The notes beneath the pieces are model-generated. The model saw only the letters and a list, made by a program, of their open reading frames with translations. It was not told the origin of the DNA and ran no database searches. From positions 16,293-80,292 of the forward strand of contig NZ_JAKRGH010000033.1 of NCBI RefSeq assembly GCF_022347565.1: DNA of 64,000 nucleotides, read 5' to 3'. A program made the position numbers and the translations under genes. Each line of letters starts with the position of its first letter. Position 1 is the stretch's first letter. Positions 44,533-56,315 of this stretch are shown here, piece after piece. The DNA comes from Vibrio sp. Of7-15. GTDB taxonomy: Bacteria; Pseudomonadota; Gammaproteobacteria; Enterobacterales; Vibrionaceae.

Positions 44533-45447
44533 TTACAGCTTATATTTGCTAAGATCCGGGCGGGTTGCTATGGCGTGTTCAACCAGGGCGATAACTTGAT
44601 CGCGCTCTTCACCTTTTAGATTCTGACGTGGCGCTCGCACTTGCTCCGAGCCTCTGCCACACACTTGTTCGGCGAGTTTAATGCATTGCACTAAGGTTGG
44701 GATGGTATCTAAACGAAGCAATGGTAAGAACCAGCGATAAATTTCAAGCGCTTCACTATATCGGCCTTGGCTTGCCAACTTGTAAATCGCAACCGATTCA
44801 GCCGGAAACGCATTTGTCAGGCCAGAAATCCAACCTGTCGCCCCTAGCATTAAAGATTCCAGCGCAATGTCGTCGACCCCGCTAAATACAGTAAAACGAT
44901 CGTCAAAGCGGTTATATAACTCCGTAATTCGGCGCGTATCGGTGGTTGACTCTTTCACCGCTACAATACTGTCAAACTCAGCTAATTGACTCATGATCTC
45001 AAGGTTCACATCCACCCCATAAGACACCGGGTTGTTGTAGATCATAATAGGCATGTCAGGGGTCGCTTTCGCCAACGTGCCGTAATAATCCACGGTTTCG
45101 CTGTCTGAAGTGCGGTACACCATGGCTGGCATCACCATACAACCGTCAATACCAATTTTTTGGGCGTCTTGCATATAATCCACCGCCGCCGTCGTGATGG
45201 ATTCGGCTGTCCCTGCAATTAAAGGAACTCGGCCAGCAACCACTTCGTGTGCCGCCTTCAAGACTTGGCGCTTCTCTTCTGGGTATAAGGCGCAGTTTTC
45301 CCCCACAGTGCCTAAACAAATGATGCCATTAACACCATCATTGATCTGATTATCAATCACGGTTTGAGTTGCATCCAGATCGATGGTTTGGTCTGCACGA
45401 AACTGTGTACTCACTGCTGGGTAAACGCCTTTCCATTCTACTTTCAT
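44533..45447 (-). CDS. lhpC: Pyrroline-4-hydroxy-2-carboxylate deaminase (DapA family)
   Basis: A 304-aa DapA-type TIM barrel. The Schiff-base Lys lies in SIVAVKEST near residue 162, the general-acid Tyr in PIMIYNNPV near residue 134, and the GTTGE-like loop appears as CLGTVGENCAL. In hydroxyproline catabolism such a protein deaminates cis-4-hydroxy-pyrroline-2-carboxylate to 2-oxoglutarate semialdehyde. Its place in a cluster with an epimerase, D-amino-acid oxidoreductase and semialdehyde dehydrogenase supports this over lysine synthesis. The start is ATG 45447 behind GGAAG; the frame is open to 45477. A TACAATATAC operator lies just upstream. Confidence 0.85.
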   Translation of the reverse strand: MKVEWKGVYPAVSTQFRADQTIDLDATQTVIDNQINDGVNGIICLGTVGENCALYPEEKRQVLKAAHEVVAGRVPLIAGTAESITTAAVDYMQDAQKIGIDGCMVMPAMVYRTSDSETVDYYGTLAKATPDMPIMIYNNPVSYGVDVNLEIMSQLAEFDSIVAVKESTTDTRRITELYNRFDDRFTVFSGVDDIALESLMLGATGWISGLTNAFPAESVAIYKLASQGRYSEALEIYRWFLPLLRLDTIPTLVQCIKLAEQVCGRGSEQVRAPRQNLKGEERDQVIALVEHAIATRPDLSKYKL

Positions 45448-45459
45448 CAGTAACTTCCT

Positions 45460-45482
45460 TTTGTATATTGTATGCAATTTTA
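45460..45482 (-). promoter_or_regulatory. Putative GntR operator, site A (lhpC)
   Basis: On the minus strand TTGCATACAATATAC matches the locus-wide motif TTTTATACAATATAC at 13 of 15 positions. It ends about 15 bp before the start codon, overlapping the ribosome-binding region. Confidence 0.65.
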
Positions 45483-45621
45483 AATTTCGATAAAAACTCA
45501 GCTAATAATCAATTATTTAAGCTAAGGTAAACCAGATACTCTGAGATAAAGGCTGCTTGTTTTTCAGAACTGTTCTGAACAACACAAACCACCATACAGA
45601 GCTATTGAAAATGAGTAATGC

Positions 45622-46590
45622 TTACTTATCCCTTTGATACTGGGCCAACACATACTGCACCGCGGCTAAATCAGCTAGCGCGCTTCCCACGGATTTGTAC
45701 AACGTTACATCCAGAGAGTTCCTTCTGCCGTCACTGCGACCAGCGCATAAATCAGCCAGCTCGCCTCGAATTTGCTCAGCCCTAAATTTGCCTTCTTCCA
45801 TTGGGATCAAGATATCCCCGGCCTCTGCGAGCACATTGATTTTACTGTCAACATACACTTGAGATCGCACAACCAGTCCACTGTCACACTCACGTTTATC
45901 TTTATCATGATTGCCAATCAAATCGATATGAGTGCCCGCTGTTACAACGTCATGATGAAAAAGAGGCTCGCTGGCACCAGTCACACAAGACACCATGTCT
46001 GCATTTGAAACCGCTTGGTGAATATCACTTACCACCTCGACCGAAAACTGTTTCTCCTTCGGTAGGTTTTGATATTCCGATCCAGACAAAATAGCGTCGA
46101 CGGTGCGTCGCGCTTTTTGTTCCTCTCTGCCCCAGACCATCACCTTTGTTAACGGTCTAACCGCCGCGTAAGCCCATGCTATATACGGCGCTAAATTCCC
46201 AGTACCACAGATCAGTAATCGATGAGCATCAGAGCGTGCAAGATAGTCTGCCGCCAACGCCGATGCCGCAGCAGTTCGCCAAAACGTCAGCACTTTTCCA
46301 TCAAGCAGTGCTAGCGGCTCACCATTGGTGCGATCAAACGCCAATATTTTCGACGCTAAACTATCTTGCCCCTGCAAAGGGTTCTCGGGAAAATACGTGA
46401 ACGCTTTTACGGTAATCAAATCTTGATTCCAAGCAGGCAAGAGTGCAAACGCCTCGTAGCTCGATTCTTCTAACGGCATCACACGGCGTTGTGGAATCGT
46501 CGCAGGCTGCTGATAACTAGCACGCATAGCATTGATCAGCCCTTCCATTGTTAAGCAGTCAACTATTTGCTTGACATCTAAGTTCAACAT
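45622..46590 (-). CDS. Ornithine cyclodeaminase/mu-crystallin family (pyrroline-2-carboxylate reductase-like)
   Basis: A 322-aa enzyme of the OCD/mu-crystallin family. It shows the Rossmann motif LLICGTGNLAPYIAWAY, an upstream R-T-A-A-A-S-A-L-A-A-D-Y, and DLIGNHDKDKRECD, where OCD enzymes have D-x-x-G. In gut and marine bacteria this family reduces delta1-pyrroline-2-carboxylate to L-proline in the trans-3-hydroxy-L-proline branch (LhpI). True ornithine cyclodeaminase is less likely in this context. Start ATG 46590 follows AGGAGGAAAG. It has its own operator (site B) upstream. Confidence 0.75.
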   Translation of the reverse strand: MLNLDVKQIVDCLTMEGLINAMRASYQQPATIPQRRVMPLEESSYEAFALLPAWNQDLITVKAFTYFPENPLQGQDSLASKILAFDRTNGEPLALLDGKVLTFWRTAAASALAADYLARSDAHRLLICGTGNLAPYIAWAYAAVRPLTKVMVWGREEQKARRTVDAILSGSEYQNLPKEKQFSVEVVSDIHQAVSNADMVSCVTGASEPLFHHDVVTAGTHIDLIGNHDKDKRECDSGLVVRSQVYVDSKINVLAEAGDILIPMEEGKFRAEQIRGELADLCAGRSDGRRNSLDVTLYKSVGSALADLAAVQYVLAQYQRDK

Positions 46591-46743
46591 CTTTCCTCCT
46601 AACACGGCGGCTCCCGCCATTCTGTTTTGTTAGTGAAAACACCAGAGCGGCTTTTGCGCTCCTTTCTGTTCGCTCAACAGCATACTGAGCCTAATTTTAA
46701 AACACGCTTTTCGTTAACTTTTAATTAACATAAATTACTTGGA

Positions 46744-46764
46744 TATTTTATACAATATTAAATT
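46744..46764 (-). promoter_or_regulatory. Putative GntR operator, site B (OCD gene)
   Basis: The plus-strand sequence ATATTTTATACAATATTAAA contains TTTTATACAATATTA, matching the motif at 14 of 15 positions. It lies between the D-hydroxyproline oxidoreductase stop and the OCD start, so it probably controls the OCD gene. Confidence 0.7.
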
Positions 46765-46773
46765 TAAAATTTT

Positions 46774-48039
46774 TTAGGAAAATCGAGTTAAACGATATGG
46801 CGACAAATCCAACTGTGTTTTCTCACCCTTTACCATCTGAGCCATCAAATCCGCCGTGATTGCAGCCTGTGTTAAACCAAGGTGCTGGTGGCCAAAAGCG
46901 AACAGAATATTTCCCTCGTCATTTTGATCGATCACGGGTAAAGAATCAGGTAAAGAAGGTCGATTACCCATCCATTTTTCGCCGATACTGTCATCCGAAA
47001 CAGGTTGTTTGAGTAAGCCATTTGCTAAGTGTTTTAACATGCTTGCTCGGCGCATATTGGCAGGGGAACCTAACGCGGCATACTCTACGGTTCCTGCTAA
47101 TCGTAACCCGTATTTCATGGGTGTCATAATGAACTTTCTATCCGCAGAGCTAACGGGGATCGGCAGAATATCTTGTGGCGATTTCACCATCAAATGGTAG
47201 CCACGCTCCGCTTGTAACGGCACTTTGATATTGGTTATCTGCTTAATTAGTGCCACCGATTGAGCGCCTGTTGCCATCACCACTTTATCAAAATGATGAG
47301 TAGCCTGAGCGGTATGCACCACGCACCCTTCTGCATTTGGTTCGACTCGATTCACCTTTTCTTCACACCACTCCCCCCCTAAACAGAGAAAAGAAGATTT
47401 AAGCTCAAGACACATTTCATAAGGCTCTGCGGTGTGTGATGTGTCTGGAAAAAAGACCCCATGCTTCACCGAACTCGATAAACTAGGGATCTGTTGAGAT
47501 AGCTTTTCTTGGCTCCACACTTCCCATTTTACTCCGCCACGCGTCAATGCTTGCAGTGTAGTTTGGTATTGTTCAAACAGCTTAAGATCTTCAAACACAA
47601 GCAATGAACCTTGAGAGCTGATGAGCTGCGTTAACCCCACTTCTTTCAGCAATTTTTTCCAGCTTGACATGGCCTGATGATTGAGTGCCGTTAGCGCTTT
47701 TGTGGCGTGTTCCGTTGGTTTTTTTCTGGCTTTGGACAGGAAGCGAAACATCCAGCCAGCGGTTTGAGGTAAATCACGAAACCGAACTGAAACAGGGCTA
47801 GTTGGCGACAACAACATTTTGGGTAACTGCGGAATTAAGCCAGGATTCGACAATGGGAAAATTTGCTCGGTAGCAAAGTGACCAGCATTGCCTTTGGAGC
47901 ACTTTCCACCCGCTCCGGAGGGCTCAAAAATGGTGGCTTTATACCCTTCTAATTGCAATTTTAAGCCCGTACATAACCCGATAATACCGCCGCCCACAAC
48001 GGCAATACGTTTTCCCTTCGCTTGCTTTTTAGACAACAT
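46774..48039 (-). CDS. FAD-dependent D-hydroxyproline dehydrogenase (DadA-like)
   Basis: A 421-aa flavoprotein of the DadA/glycine oxidase family. The N-terminal dinucleotide fold reads IAVVGGGIIGLCTGLKLQLEGYKATIFEP; a C-terminal GHQHLGLTQAAITADLMAQM seals the FAD site. In the hydroxyproline pathway it oxidises cis-4-hydroxy-D-proline to pyrroline-4-hydroxy-2-carboxylate, passing electrons to the quinone pool or oxygen. It is a single-subunit type, unlike the three-subunit enzyme of Pseudomonas aeruginosa. It is divergent from the epimerase gene with an operator (site C) between. Confidence 0.85.
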   Translation of the reverse strand: MLSKKQAKGKRIAVVGGGIIGLCTGLKLQLEGYKATIFEPSGAGGKCSKGNAGHFATEQIFPLSNPGLIPQLPKMLLSPTSPVSVRFRDLPQTAGWMFRFLSKARKKPTEHATKALTALNHQAMSSWKKLLKEVGLTQLISSQGSLLVFEDLKLFEQYQTTLQALTRGGVKWEVWSQEKLSQQIPSLSSSVKHGVFFPDTSHTAEPYEMCLELKSSFLCLGGEWCEEKVNRVEPNAEGCVVHTAQATHHFDKVVMATGAQSVALIKQITNIKVPLQAERGYHLMVKSPQDILPIPVSSADRKFIMTPMKYGLRLAGTVEYAALGSPANMRRASMLKHLANGLLKQPVSDDSIGEKWMGNRPSLPDSLPVIDQNDEGNILFAFGHQHLGLTQAAITADLMAQMVKGEKTQLDLSPYRLTRFS

Positions 48040-48070
48040 TTGTTTTGCTCCCTATCACACTTCAACGATA

Positions 48071-48088
48071 AAATTGTATAAAATATAC
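48071..48088. promoter_or_regulatory. Putative GntR operator, site C (divergent promoter)
   Basis: On the minus strand this reads TATTTTATACAATTT, which shares TTTTATACAAT with the other sites. It lies in the 111-bp region between the divergent oxidoreductase and epimerase genes and can control both. Confidence 0.65.
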
Positions 48089-48150
48089 TTAACATCACGA
48101 TAACATCACTCCGACCTAGTTCAACCACTTTCTTATGCAAGGAACAAAAA

Positions 48151-50695
<2,545 letters not shown>

Positions 50696-50710
50696 CCTTG
50701 AGCATTGTAC

Positions 50711-50737
50711 AAAAAGGTACCAGTTGGTGCCTTTTTG
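50711..50737 (+). terminator. Rho-independent terminator after lhpA-lhpG
   Basis: AAAAAGGTACC pairs with GGTGCCTTTTT around AGTT (with one G-T step), starting 16 bp after the dehydrogenase stop. Confidence 0.75.
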
Positions 50738-50801
50738 TTTTGATTAACCCCCAAAAACCCTCACCACTCAGTAGATCAAAACTAAAAACCATGGCAGAAA
50801 T

Positions 50802-50821
50802 GGTATATTGGATAAAATACC
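50802..50821. promoter_or_regulatory. Putative GntR operator, site D (autoregulation)
   Basis: On the minus strand this reads TATTTTATCCAATATACC, one change from the shared core TTTTATACAATATAC. It lies about 22 bp upstream of the GntR gene, so the regulator probably controls itself. Confidence 0.65.
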
Positions 50822-50842
50822 CTTGTAAGATCGGAGACCCGG

Positions 50843-51517
50843 ATGTCACAAAAACCTGTTTTTAAAACTCGAACTCAAGTCGTAGAAGAAGCGATCCGAG
50901 CTCAGATCCTAAAAGGCGAGTTAAAAACCGGCCAACCCCTAAGACAAGATGCCCTTGCCGCCGAATTCAACGTCAGCCGTATTCCAGTACGCGAAGCTCT
51001 GATGCAGCTTGAAGCGCAAGGTCTCGTCAGTTTTGAAGCACATAAAGGCGCAACCGTCACCGAGCTTTCACCAGAAAAAATTGATGAATTATTTGAATTA
51101 CGTGCCGTTGTTGAATGCCACATTCTAGAGCGTGCCATTCAAAATATGACCGATGAAGATCTTGAAAAGGCGCGCCAAATCCGCGAGCAGTTTGATGCTG
51201 CGCTGCAAAGTGGCGCTGAAATCGAAGAATGGAGCAACTACAACTACGAATTCCACAAGGCACTTTATGCCCCAGCGAACATGCCTGAAACCATGGACGT
51301 GATTTATAACCTCAACACCAAATGCGATCGTTATATTCGGCTACAACTGCTATTCACTACCGGGATTGAAAAGGCTGAAAAGGAACATTTAGCTCTGTTC
51401 GAGATGTGTGAAAACCGTGATATCGACGGGGCAAAATACCTTCTGAAAAAACACATTTTGGAAGCAGGTACTGCTATTCGTGATTTATTACTCGCAAGAC
51501 AAAACACAGAGGCGTAA
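50843..51517 (+). CDS. FCD-type GntR transcriptional regulator
   Basis: A 224-aa regulator of the GntR/FadR-FCD class. The N-terminal winged helix (VVEEAIRAQILKGELKTGQPLRQDALAAEFNVSRIPVREALMQLEAQGLVSFEAHKGATV) is followed by an all-helical FCD ligand domain with the Asp/Asn and His metal residues (ELRAVVECHILERAI; NYNYEFHKALY). In this locus it should sense hydroxyproline or an intermediate and release the operators A-E. The start is ATG 50843 behind GGAGACCCGG. A second regulator follows 73 bp downstream. Confidence 0.9.
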   Translation: MSQKPVFKTRTQVVEEAIRAQILKGELKTGQPLRQDALAAEFNVSRIPVREALMQLEAQGLVSFEAHKGATVTELSPEKIDELFELRAVVECHILERAIQNMTDEDLEKARQIREQFDAALQSGAEIEEWSNYNYEFHKALYAPANMPETMDVIYNLNTKCDRYIRLQLLFTTGIEKAEKEHLALFEMCENRDIDGAKYLLKKHILEAGTAIRDLLLARQNTEA

Positions 51518-51590
51518 TTTTCTATAAAGCCCAAGTACCTTTATTACTCGTTGCTTGGGCTACCACCACTATGATCACTGGAGTAAAAGC

Positions 51591-52358
51591 ATGCACATCG
51601 GACCGACCTTCTTACTCGCAGCTATTCGACAAAAATTAAAAGAGCAAGGGCTATGTTACAGTGACATATCCGAAAAAGCGGGCATTCCTGTTTCGACCAT
51701 TAAACGACATATGCACAGCGCTTCTCTAGGCATTGATAAAATTCTCATGTACGCCAATCACGCCAATACCGATTTAGTGGAACTGGCCAACCTAGCCAAT
51801 CAATTGCAACACAACAGCGAAGAGTTTGTTTCTGATGAACAAAACGAATTTTTTGTCGAACACCCGTATTTACTCGATTTCATTTACATGGTGACCTCTC
51901 TCAATTTAACGCCCAAAGAAATCGCAGAAAAACACCGATTATCCGATACTAGCCTACGTTTTTATTTAAGCATTGCCGAGATCCTAGGTTATATAGAAAC
52001 GCACGGTGATGAAGTCTTTTATCGCTCAGGCCGCCGCTTTATTATGGAAGAAGGTACTCCACTCGATTCGCTATTCAAACAGCGCTTCCAACAGGCATCC
52101 ATTGCCCACGATACCCCTCCTCAAATATGTCAGGGAAGAGTGCGCTTGACTGCCGAGCAACGCTTACAGCTTGAGAATGACGTGGACAAAACTTTAAAAG
52201 AGTTTCACGCCAATAACAGCAGCAACGATACGGGTGACTACACCAACGTTTTATTGCGCTATACCCCAGGCGAACCTATTCGATTCTCCGATGAATTACC
52301 CGAAATTGATGGCAACCTATTAAAGCTCGTCTCCGCCCGGTTTCGTCGCGTTTCCTAG
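51591..52358 (+). CDS. Helix-turn-helix regulator of unknown type, 255 aa
   Basis: A cytoplasmic DNA-binding protein with an N-terminal Cro-like HTH (LLAAIRQKLKEQGLCYSDISEKAGIPVSTIKRHMHS) and a middle segment (LTPKEIAEKHRLSDTSLRFYLSIAEILGYIETHGDEVFYRSGRRF) that looks like a second winged helix. The C-terminal half is not recognised. It lies between the GntR gene and the oligopeptide importer and is likely a second, locus-specific controller. GGAGTAAAAGC precedes ATG 51591; the frame reaches back to 51555. A hairpin (AAGCCCAAG...CTTGGGCT, 51525-51561) lies before it. Confidence 0.7.
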   Translation: MHIGPTFLLAAIRQKLKEQGLCYSDISEKAGIPVSTIKRHMHSASLGIDKILMYANHANTDLVELANLANQLQHNSEEFVSDEQNEFFVEHPYLLDFIYMVTSLNLTPKEIAEKHRLSDTSLRFYLSIAEILGYIETHGDEVFYRSGRRFIMEEGTPLDSLFKQRFQQASIAHDTPPQICQGRVRLTAEQRLQLENDVDKTLKEFHANNSSNDTGDYTNVLLRYTPGEPIRFSDELPEIDGNLLKLVSARFRRVS

Positions 52359-52693
52359 GTTATGCCCTCAATCACTTAGATCATCCTTATTAACCAAAAT
52401 GGAATAACAAACGACACTTTGAAAGAAAGAGTGGTTCTCTCTTAGCAAAGCCAACTCTTCACTGATAACGTCCAAAATACGTCATTTCAATCAGTATTTG
52501 GAAATTTAAGTGCGGAAACCATTTCTGTATAAAATCCAACCATATATTCAGGTATCACTTTTTCATACCACTGGCCGCGATTTCTATTACCTTGTTATCA
52601 ACTTGTTAAATTTAAATTGTTCATAAATTTTATACAATATACATTTTTCATAAATCCAAAAGAGTTCCCCCGAAAAGGAAAGCAGAGGAAGCC
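52359..52693. other. Promoter region of the peptide importer operon
   Basis: 335 bp with no gene. The operator at 52625-52648 lies 46 bp before the oppA-like start, and AGGAAGCC is the ribosome binding site. Nothing else was identified. Confidence 0.45.
52625..52648 (+). promoter_or_regulatory. Putative GntR operator, site E (importer operon)
   Basis: AAATTTTATACAATATACAT contains the 15-bp core TTTTATACAATATAC exactly. It is the clearest of the five sites, 46 bp before the binding-protein gene. Confidence 0.75.
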
Positions 52694-54331
52694 ATGAAAG
52701 CACACAACGTTAAATCCAGTAAATTTCTAATAAAAACCAGCCTATTGGCCGTGTTAACTGCGGCAATAACCACCAACATCGTCATCGCCAAGCCATACCC
52801 AGCAGGCACTGAACTAGCCAAAGTTCAAGAGATCGTTCTCAATAACGGCGCGGAAGTCACGTCCATCGATCCTGCCAAGCAAGCGGCTGAGCCCGCCTTC
52901 AACTTAGGACGCGACCTGTTTGAAGGCTTAACCATACAAGACAAACAAGGCAAAACCATTCCCGGTATTGCCAAAAGCTGGCAAGTGAACCACAACAACA
53001 CGGTTTATACCTTTACTTTGCGTGAATCACGTTGGTCGAATGGTGATCGACTCACAGCTCACGACTTTGTCTATAGCTGGCAGCGCTTAATTAACCCAGA
53101 AACCGCGTCACCATACGCTTGGTTCGCTGCGATTCCCGGCATTAAAAATTCTGCTGACATCATGGCAGGAAAAGCCGCATCAAGCTCGTTAGGCGTAAAA
53201 GCGATCGACGATTTAACCTTTGAAGTCACCCTTGAAAAGCCCGTGCCATTTTTTATTAAGCTACTTAGTCACCCGGTACTGGCTCCGGTTCATCATGCCA
53301 CGGTTGAAAAACACGGCAATGAATGGACTCAGCCCAAAAACATTGTCACCAATGGCGCGTTTGTACTTTCAAACTGGAAAGTAAACGAAAAAATGGTGAT
53401 GGTGAAAAACCCAAACTACTGGGATGCTGACAACGTAGTGATGGAGAAAATCACTTGGCTGCCAATCGGTGATGCCAACGTGTCACTCAACCGCTACCTT
53501 GCTGGTGACATTGACCAAGCGCTCGCCATTCCCGCAGCACAAAAAAACAAGTTACTTAAAAAACACCCAGAGCAAGTAGCAGATACCAGTGCGTCTCTGG
53601 GCTCCATTTTCTATTACCTAAACACCGCCAAAGGCCCAACCAAAGACGTTCGCGTTCGTAAAGCGCTCTCGTATGCCATCGACCGCCATATCATGACCAA
53701 AGCCATTGCCAAAAATGGCGGCATTCCTATGTACACCCTTGTGCCACCACAAACCGACGGTTTTAAAACCCACACACCAGACTACGCGACCTGGACACAA
53801 AAACAGCGTAACCAAAAAGCCCAACAGCTGATCGCCGAGGCGGGTTATGGTAAGTCGAACCCACTTAAATTGACTTTCACCGTTCCGACATTTTCCCAAG
53901 ACGTAAAAATGGCAACAGCATTAGTAGGAATGTGGAAAAGCGTGCTAGGGGCTCAGATTGACATTACCCAACTGGAACCAAAAGTGTTCTACGCCCTAAA
54001 AGATCCGGGCCACATTAGCCGTGGCGGCTGGACTGCTGACTACAACGAAGCGTCTACGTGGCTAGATATTTTTGTCTCCACTGGTGAGTACAACGATTCT
54101 CGTTATCACAACCCAGAATACGATCGCTTAATGTCCAAATCGAAAAGCCTGAGCGATCCATCACAGGAGTACTTGGCCGCTGAAAAGCTGCTCATTGAAG
54201 AGATGGCCATTGTTCCACTGTATCGTAAAGGCAATGATCAATACTTAATCAAACCTTACATCGGTGGTTACGAGCGTACGAATCCAGAATCGTCTTACTA
54301 CCGCAAAAATGTCTACGTAAAAGCACATTAA
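52694..54331 (+). CDS. oppA: Oligopeptide ABC transporter, substrate-binding protein (OppA-like)
   Basis: A 545-aa periplasmic SBP family 5 protein. A cleavable signal (LLAVLTAAITTNIVIAKP, type I, no lipobox) is followed by the OppA-type start AGTELAKVQEIVLNNGAEVTSIDP and RDLFEGLTIQDKQGKTIPGIAKSW. It binds oligopeptides and delivers them to the permease. The gene order oppA-B-C-D-F and the presence of Xaa-Pro aminopeptidase at the end suggest proline/hydroxyproline peptides from collagen; this is a second Opp-type importer, not the housekeeping one by context. A hairpin between oppA and oppB sets their different levels. Confidence 0.85.
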   Translation: MKAHNVKSSKFLIKTSLLAVLTAAITTNIVIAKPYPAGTELAKVQEIVLNNGAEVTSIDPAKQAAEPAFNLGRDLFEGLTIQDKQGKTIPGIAKSWQVNHNNTVYTFTLRESRWSNGDRLTAHDFVYSWQRLINPETASPYAWFAAIPGIKNSADIMAGKAASSSLGVKAIDDLTFEVTLEKPVPFFIKLLSHPVLAPVHHATVEKHGNEWTQPKNIVTNGAFVLSNWKVNEKMVMVKNPNYWDADNVVMEKITWLPIGDANVSLNRYLAGDIDQALAIPAAQKNKLLKKHPEQVADTSASLGSIFYYLNTAKGPTKDVRVRKALSYAIDRHIMTKAIAKNGGIPMYTLVPPQTDGFKTHTPDYATWTQKQRNQKAQQLIAEAGYGKSNPLKLTFTVPTFSQDVKMATALVGMWKSVLGAQIDITQLEPKVFYALKDPGHISRGGWTADYNEASTWLDIFVSTGEYNDSRYHNPEYDRLMSKSKSLSDPSQEYLAAEKLLIEEMAIVPLYRKGNDQYLIKPYIGGYERTNPESSYYRKNVYVKAH

Positions 54332-54340
54332 GTCCATTTC

Positions 54341-54384
54341 GCTCGGCTTTCCTTCCTCCCCATCCAGAGGAGAGCTGAGCTTTT
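54341..54384 (+). terminator. Leaky terminator/attenuator between oppA and oppB
   Basis: GCTCGGCTTTCCT pairs imperfectly with AGGAGAGCTGAGC and is followed by TTTTC. A partial terminator after a binding-protein gene normally gives it higher expression than the permease genes. Confidence 0.65.
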
Positions 54385-54443
54385 CAGAAAAAACCATCGC
54401 GTTTGTATGTTGTAGGTTAATCAATGAATAAAGGAAATACGTC

Positions 54444-55364
54444 ATGTTGCTGTACATTTTGCGCCGCTTATTGATAGCCGTGCCCACATTATTATTTATT
54501 GCACTGGTTTCATTTTGGTTGATGCACATTGCCCCAGGTGGCCCATTCGACATGGAAAGACCGATGCCTGAAGTGGTTCGCGCCAACATCGAAGCTAAAT
54601 TTCACTTAAATGAGCCATTTTTCGTCAAGTTTTTTATTTATATCTCAAACTTTGTGCGTGGTGACTTAGGCCCGAGTTTTGTTTATCAAGACTTTACGGT
54701 TACTCAGTTGGTGGCTCAATCTTGGCCTGTGTCTGCCACGCTTGGAGTGATTTCATTTTGTATTTCCGTTCCGACTGGCATGGTACTTGGCACAATCGCT
54801 GCGCTAAAGCGTAACAGCAAGCTCGACTATCTACTGATGTCACTGTCCATGACAGGGGTGGTCGTGCCTGCCTTTGTGCTCGCCCCTGTTCTTGTGACCA
54901 TTTTTTCAATCCACCTGAATCTTCTTCCTGCGGGTGGCTGGGAAGGTGGCGAACTGAGTTTTCTTATTTTACCCGTATTGAGCTTAGCCATTGGTTCTAT
55001 TGCCAGCATCGCCCGTGTGATGCGTGGTGCCATGATTGAAACACTCAATCAACCCTACATCCGTACCGCCAAAGCAAAAGGACTATCAACCAACTATATC
55101 TTGTTTCACCACGCGCTGCGCCCATCGCTGATTCCCATCATTGCCATGCTTGGCCCGAGCTTTGTTGCGGTGGTTACGGGCTCGGTCATCATTGATATTT
55201 TCTTTAGCACCGGTGGCATGGGACAACATTTTGTTTCTGGCGCGCTCAACCGTGACTACGGACTCGTCATGGGCATTACCCTGATTGTGGCGTCGCTTAC
55301 CATCTTTTTTAATCTCGTGGTCGATTTGCTCTACACCGTCATCGACCCTCGTATTCGCGTATAG
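54444..55364 (+). CDS. oppB: Oligopeptide ABC transporter permease (OppB-like)
   Basis: A 306-aa inner-membrane permease with six helices. The N-terminus MLLYILRRLLIAVPTLLFI and IAPGGPFDMERPMPEVV are typical of OppB. The EAA loop (MIETLNQPYIRTAKAKGLSTNYILFHHALRPSLIPI) near residue 200 is the contact to the ATPases. AAAGGAAATACG precedes the ATG. It is the first gene after the oppA attenuator and 12 bp before oppC. Confidence 0.9.
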   Translation: MLLYILRRLLIAVPTLLFIALVSFWLMHIAPGGPFDMERPMPEVVRANIEAKFHLNEPFFVKFFIYISNFVRGDLGPSFVYQDFTVTQLVAQSWPVSATLGVISFCISVPTGMVLGTIAALKRNSKLDYLLMSLSMTGVVVPAFVLAPVLVTIFSIHLNLLPAGGWEGGELSFLILPVLSLAIGSIASIARVMRGAMIETLNQPYIRTAKAKGLSTNYILFHHALRPSLIPIIAMLGPSFVAVVTGSVIIDIFFSTGGMGQHFVSGALNRDYGLVMGITLIVASLTIFFNLVVDLLYTVIDPRIRV

Positions 55365-55376
55365 GGATATAGGCTT

Positions 55377-56306
55377 ATGTTAACCAAAAAAATTGATGCT
55401 CAGAGCTTTTCAGATTCAATGAGCGATCACATTGAAGCCGTTGAAGGCCGAAGCCTATGGCAAGACGCGTGGGGGCGATTCAAACAAAACCGCGCCGCAA
55501 TGACCTCGGTTTATGTCTTAATGTTCATTGTTTTATGCATCACTTTCGGGCCGAGCTTGTCGTCTTTTAGCCATGATGAAATCGACTGGAATGTTGTCGT
55601 CGACCCGTACGAGCTTGGCAAACCGTCAATCAGTTCAGGTCACTACTTTGGCACCGACGACCTTGGCCAAGATATCTTTGCTCGCACCATGCAAGGTGGG
55701 CGGCTATCCATCATGGTTGGATTCATGGGCGCGTTAGTTGCCGTCGTCATCGGCACACTTTGGGGCAGCTTATCGGGCTATTTAGGCGGCATGATCGATA
55801 GCGTCATGATGCGCATTATCGAAGTGCTCGACTCTGTACCTTTCATGTTCATGGTGATCTTATTTGTCACCCTATTTGGCAACAACATTTACCTGATTTT
55901 CGTGGTCATCGGCATGGTGTCGTGGCTCGGAATTGCCCGCGTCGTAAGGGGCGTCACCTTTAGCATTAAAAAGCGTGAATTCATTGAAGCCGCCCACTCG
56001 ATTGGTGTGTCTCGTTTTACCATCGTTCGTCGCCATGTGTTGCCCAACGTACTTGGCATCGTAATGGTGTATTCCTCTCTAATGGTGCCTGGTTTCATCA
56101 TGTTTGAATCATTCTTGAGCTTTTTAGGGCTTGGGGTTCAGCCGCCGGATACCAGCTGGGGGATCTTAATTTCAGAAGGGGCAAAAACCATTGACGTTGC
56201 TCTATGGCAGCTACTGTTTCCATCGGCTTTTCTTGTAGCCACATTATTTTGTTTTAACTTCATCGGTGACGGCTTACGCGACGCCCTTGACCCGAAAGAT
56301 CGCTAA
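55377..56306 (+). CDS. oppC: Oligopeptide ABC transporter permease (OppC-like)
   Basis: A 309-aa permease with the N-terminal extension typical of OppC/DppC (LWQDAWGRFKQNRAAMTSVYVL), the FGTDDLGQDIFARTMQGGRLSIMVG motif near residue 90, and an EAA loop (FIEAAHSIGVSRFTIVRRHVLPNVLGIV). It forms the translocation pore with OppB. It sits 12 bp after oppB and 9 bp before oppD. Confidence 0.9.
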   Translation: MLTKKIDAQSFSDSMSDHIEAVEGRSLWQDAWGRFKQNRAAMTSVYVLMFIVLCITFGPSLSSFSHDEIDWNVVVDPYELGKPSISSGHYFGTDDLGQDIFARTMQGGRLSIMVGFMGALVAVVIGTLWGSLSGYLGGMIDSVMMRIIEVLDSVPFMFMVILFVTLFGNNIYLIFVVIGMVSWLGIARVVRGVTFSIKKREFIEAAHSIGVSRFTIVRRHVLPNVLGIVMVYSSLMVPGFIMFESFLSFLGLGVQPPDTSWGILISEGAKTIDVALWQLLFPSAFLVATLFCFNFIGDGLRDALDPKDR

Positions 56307-56315
56307 GGAGCAGAG

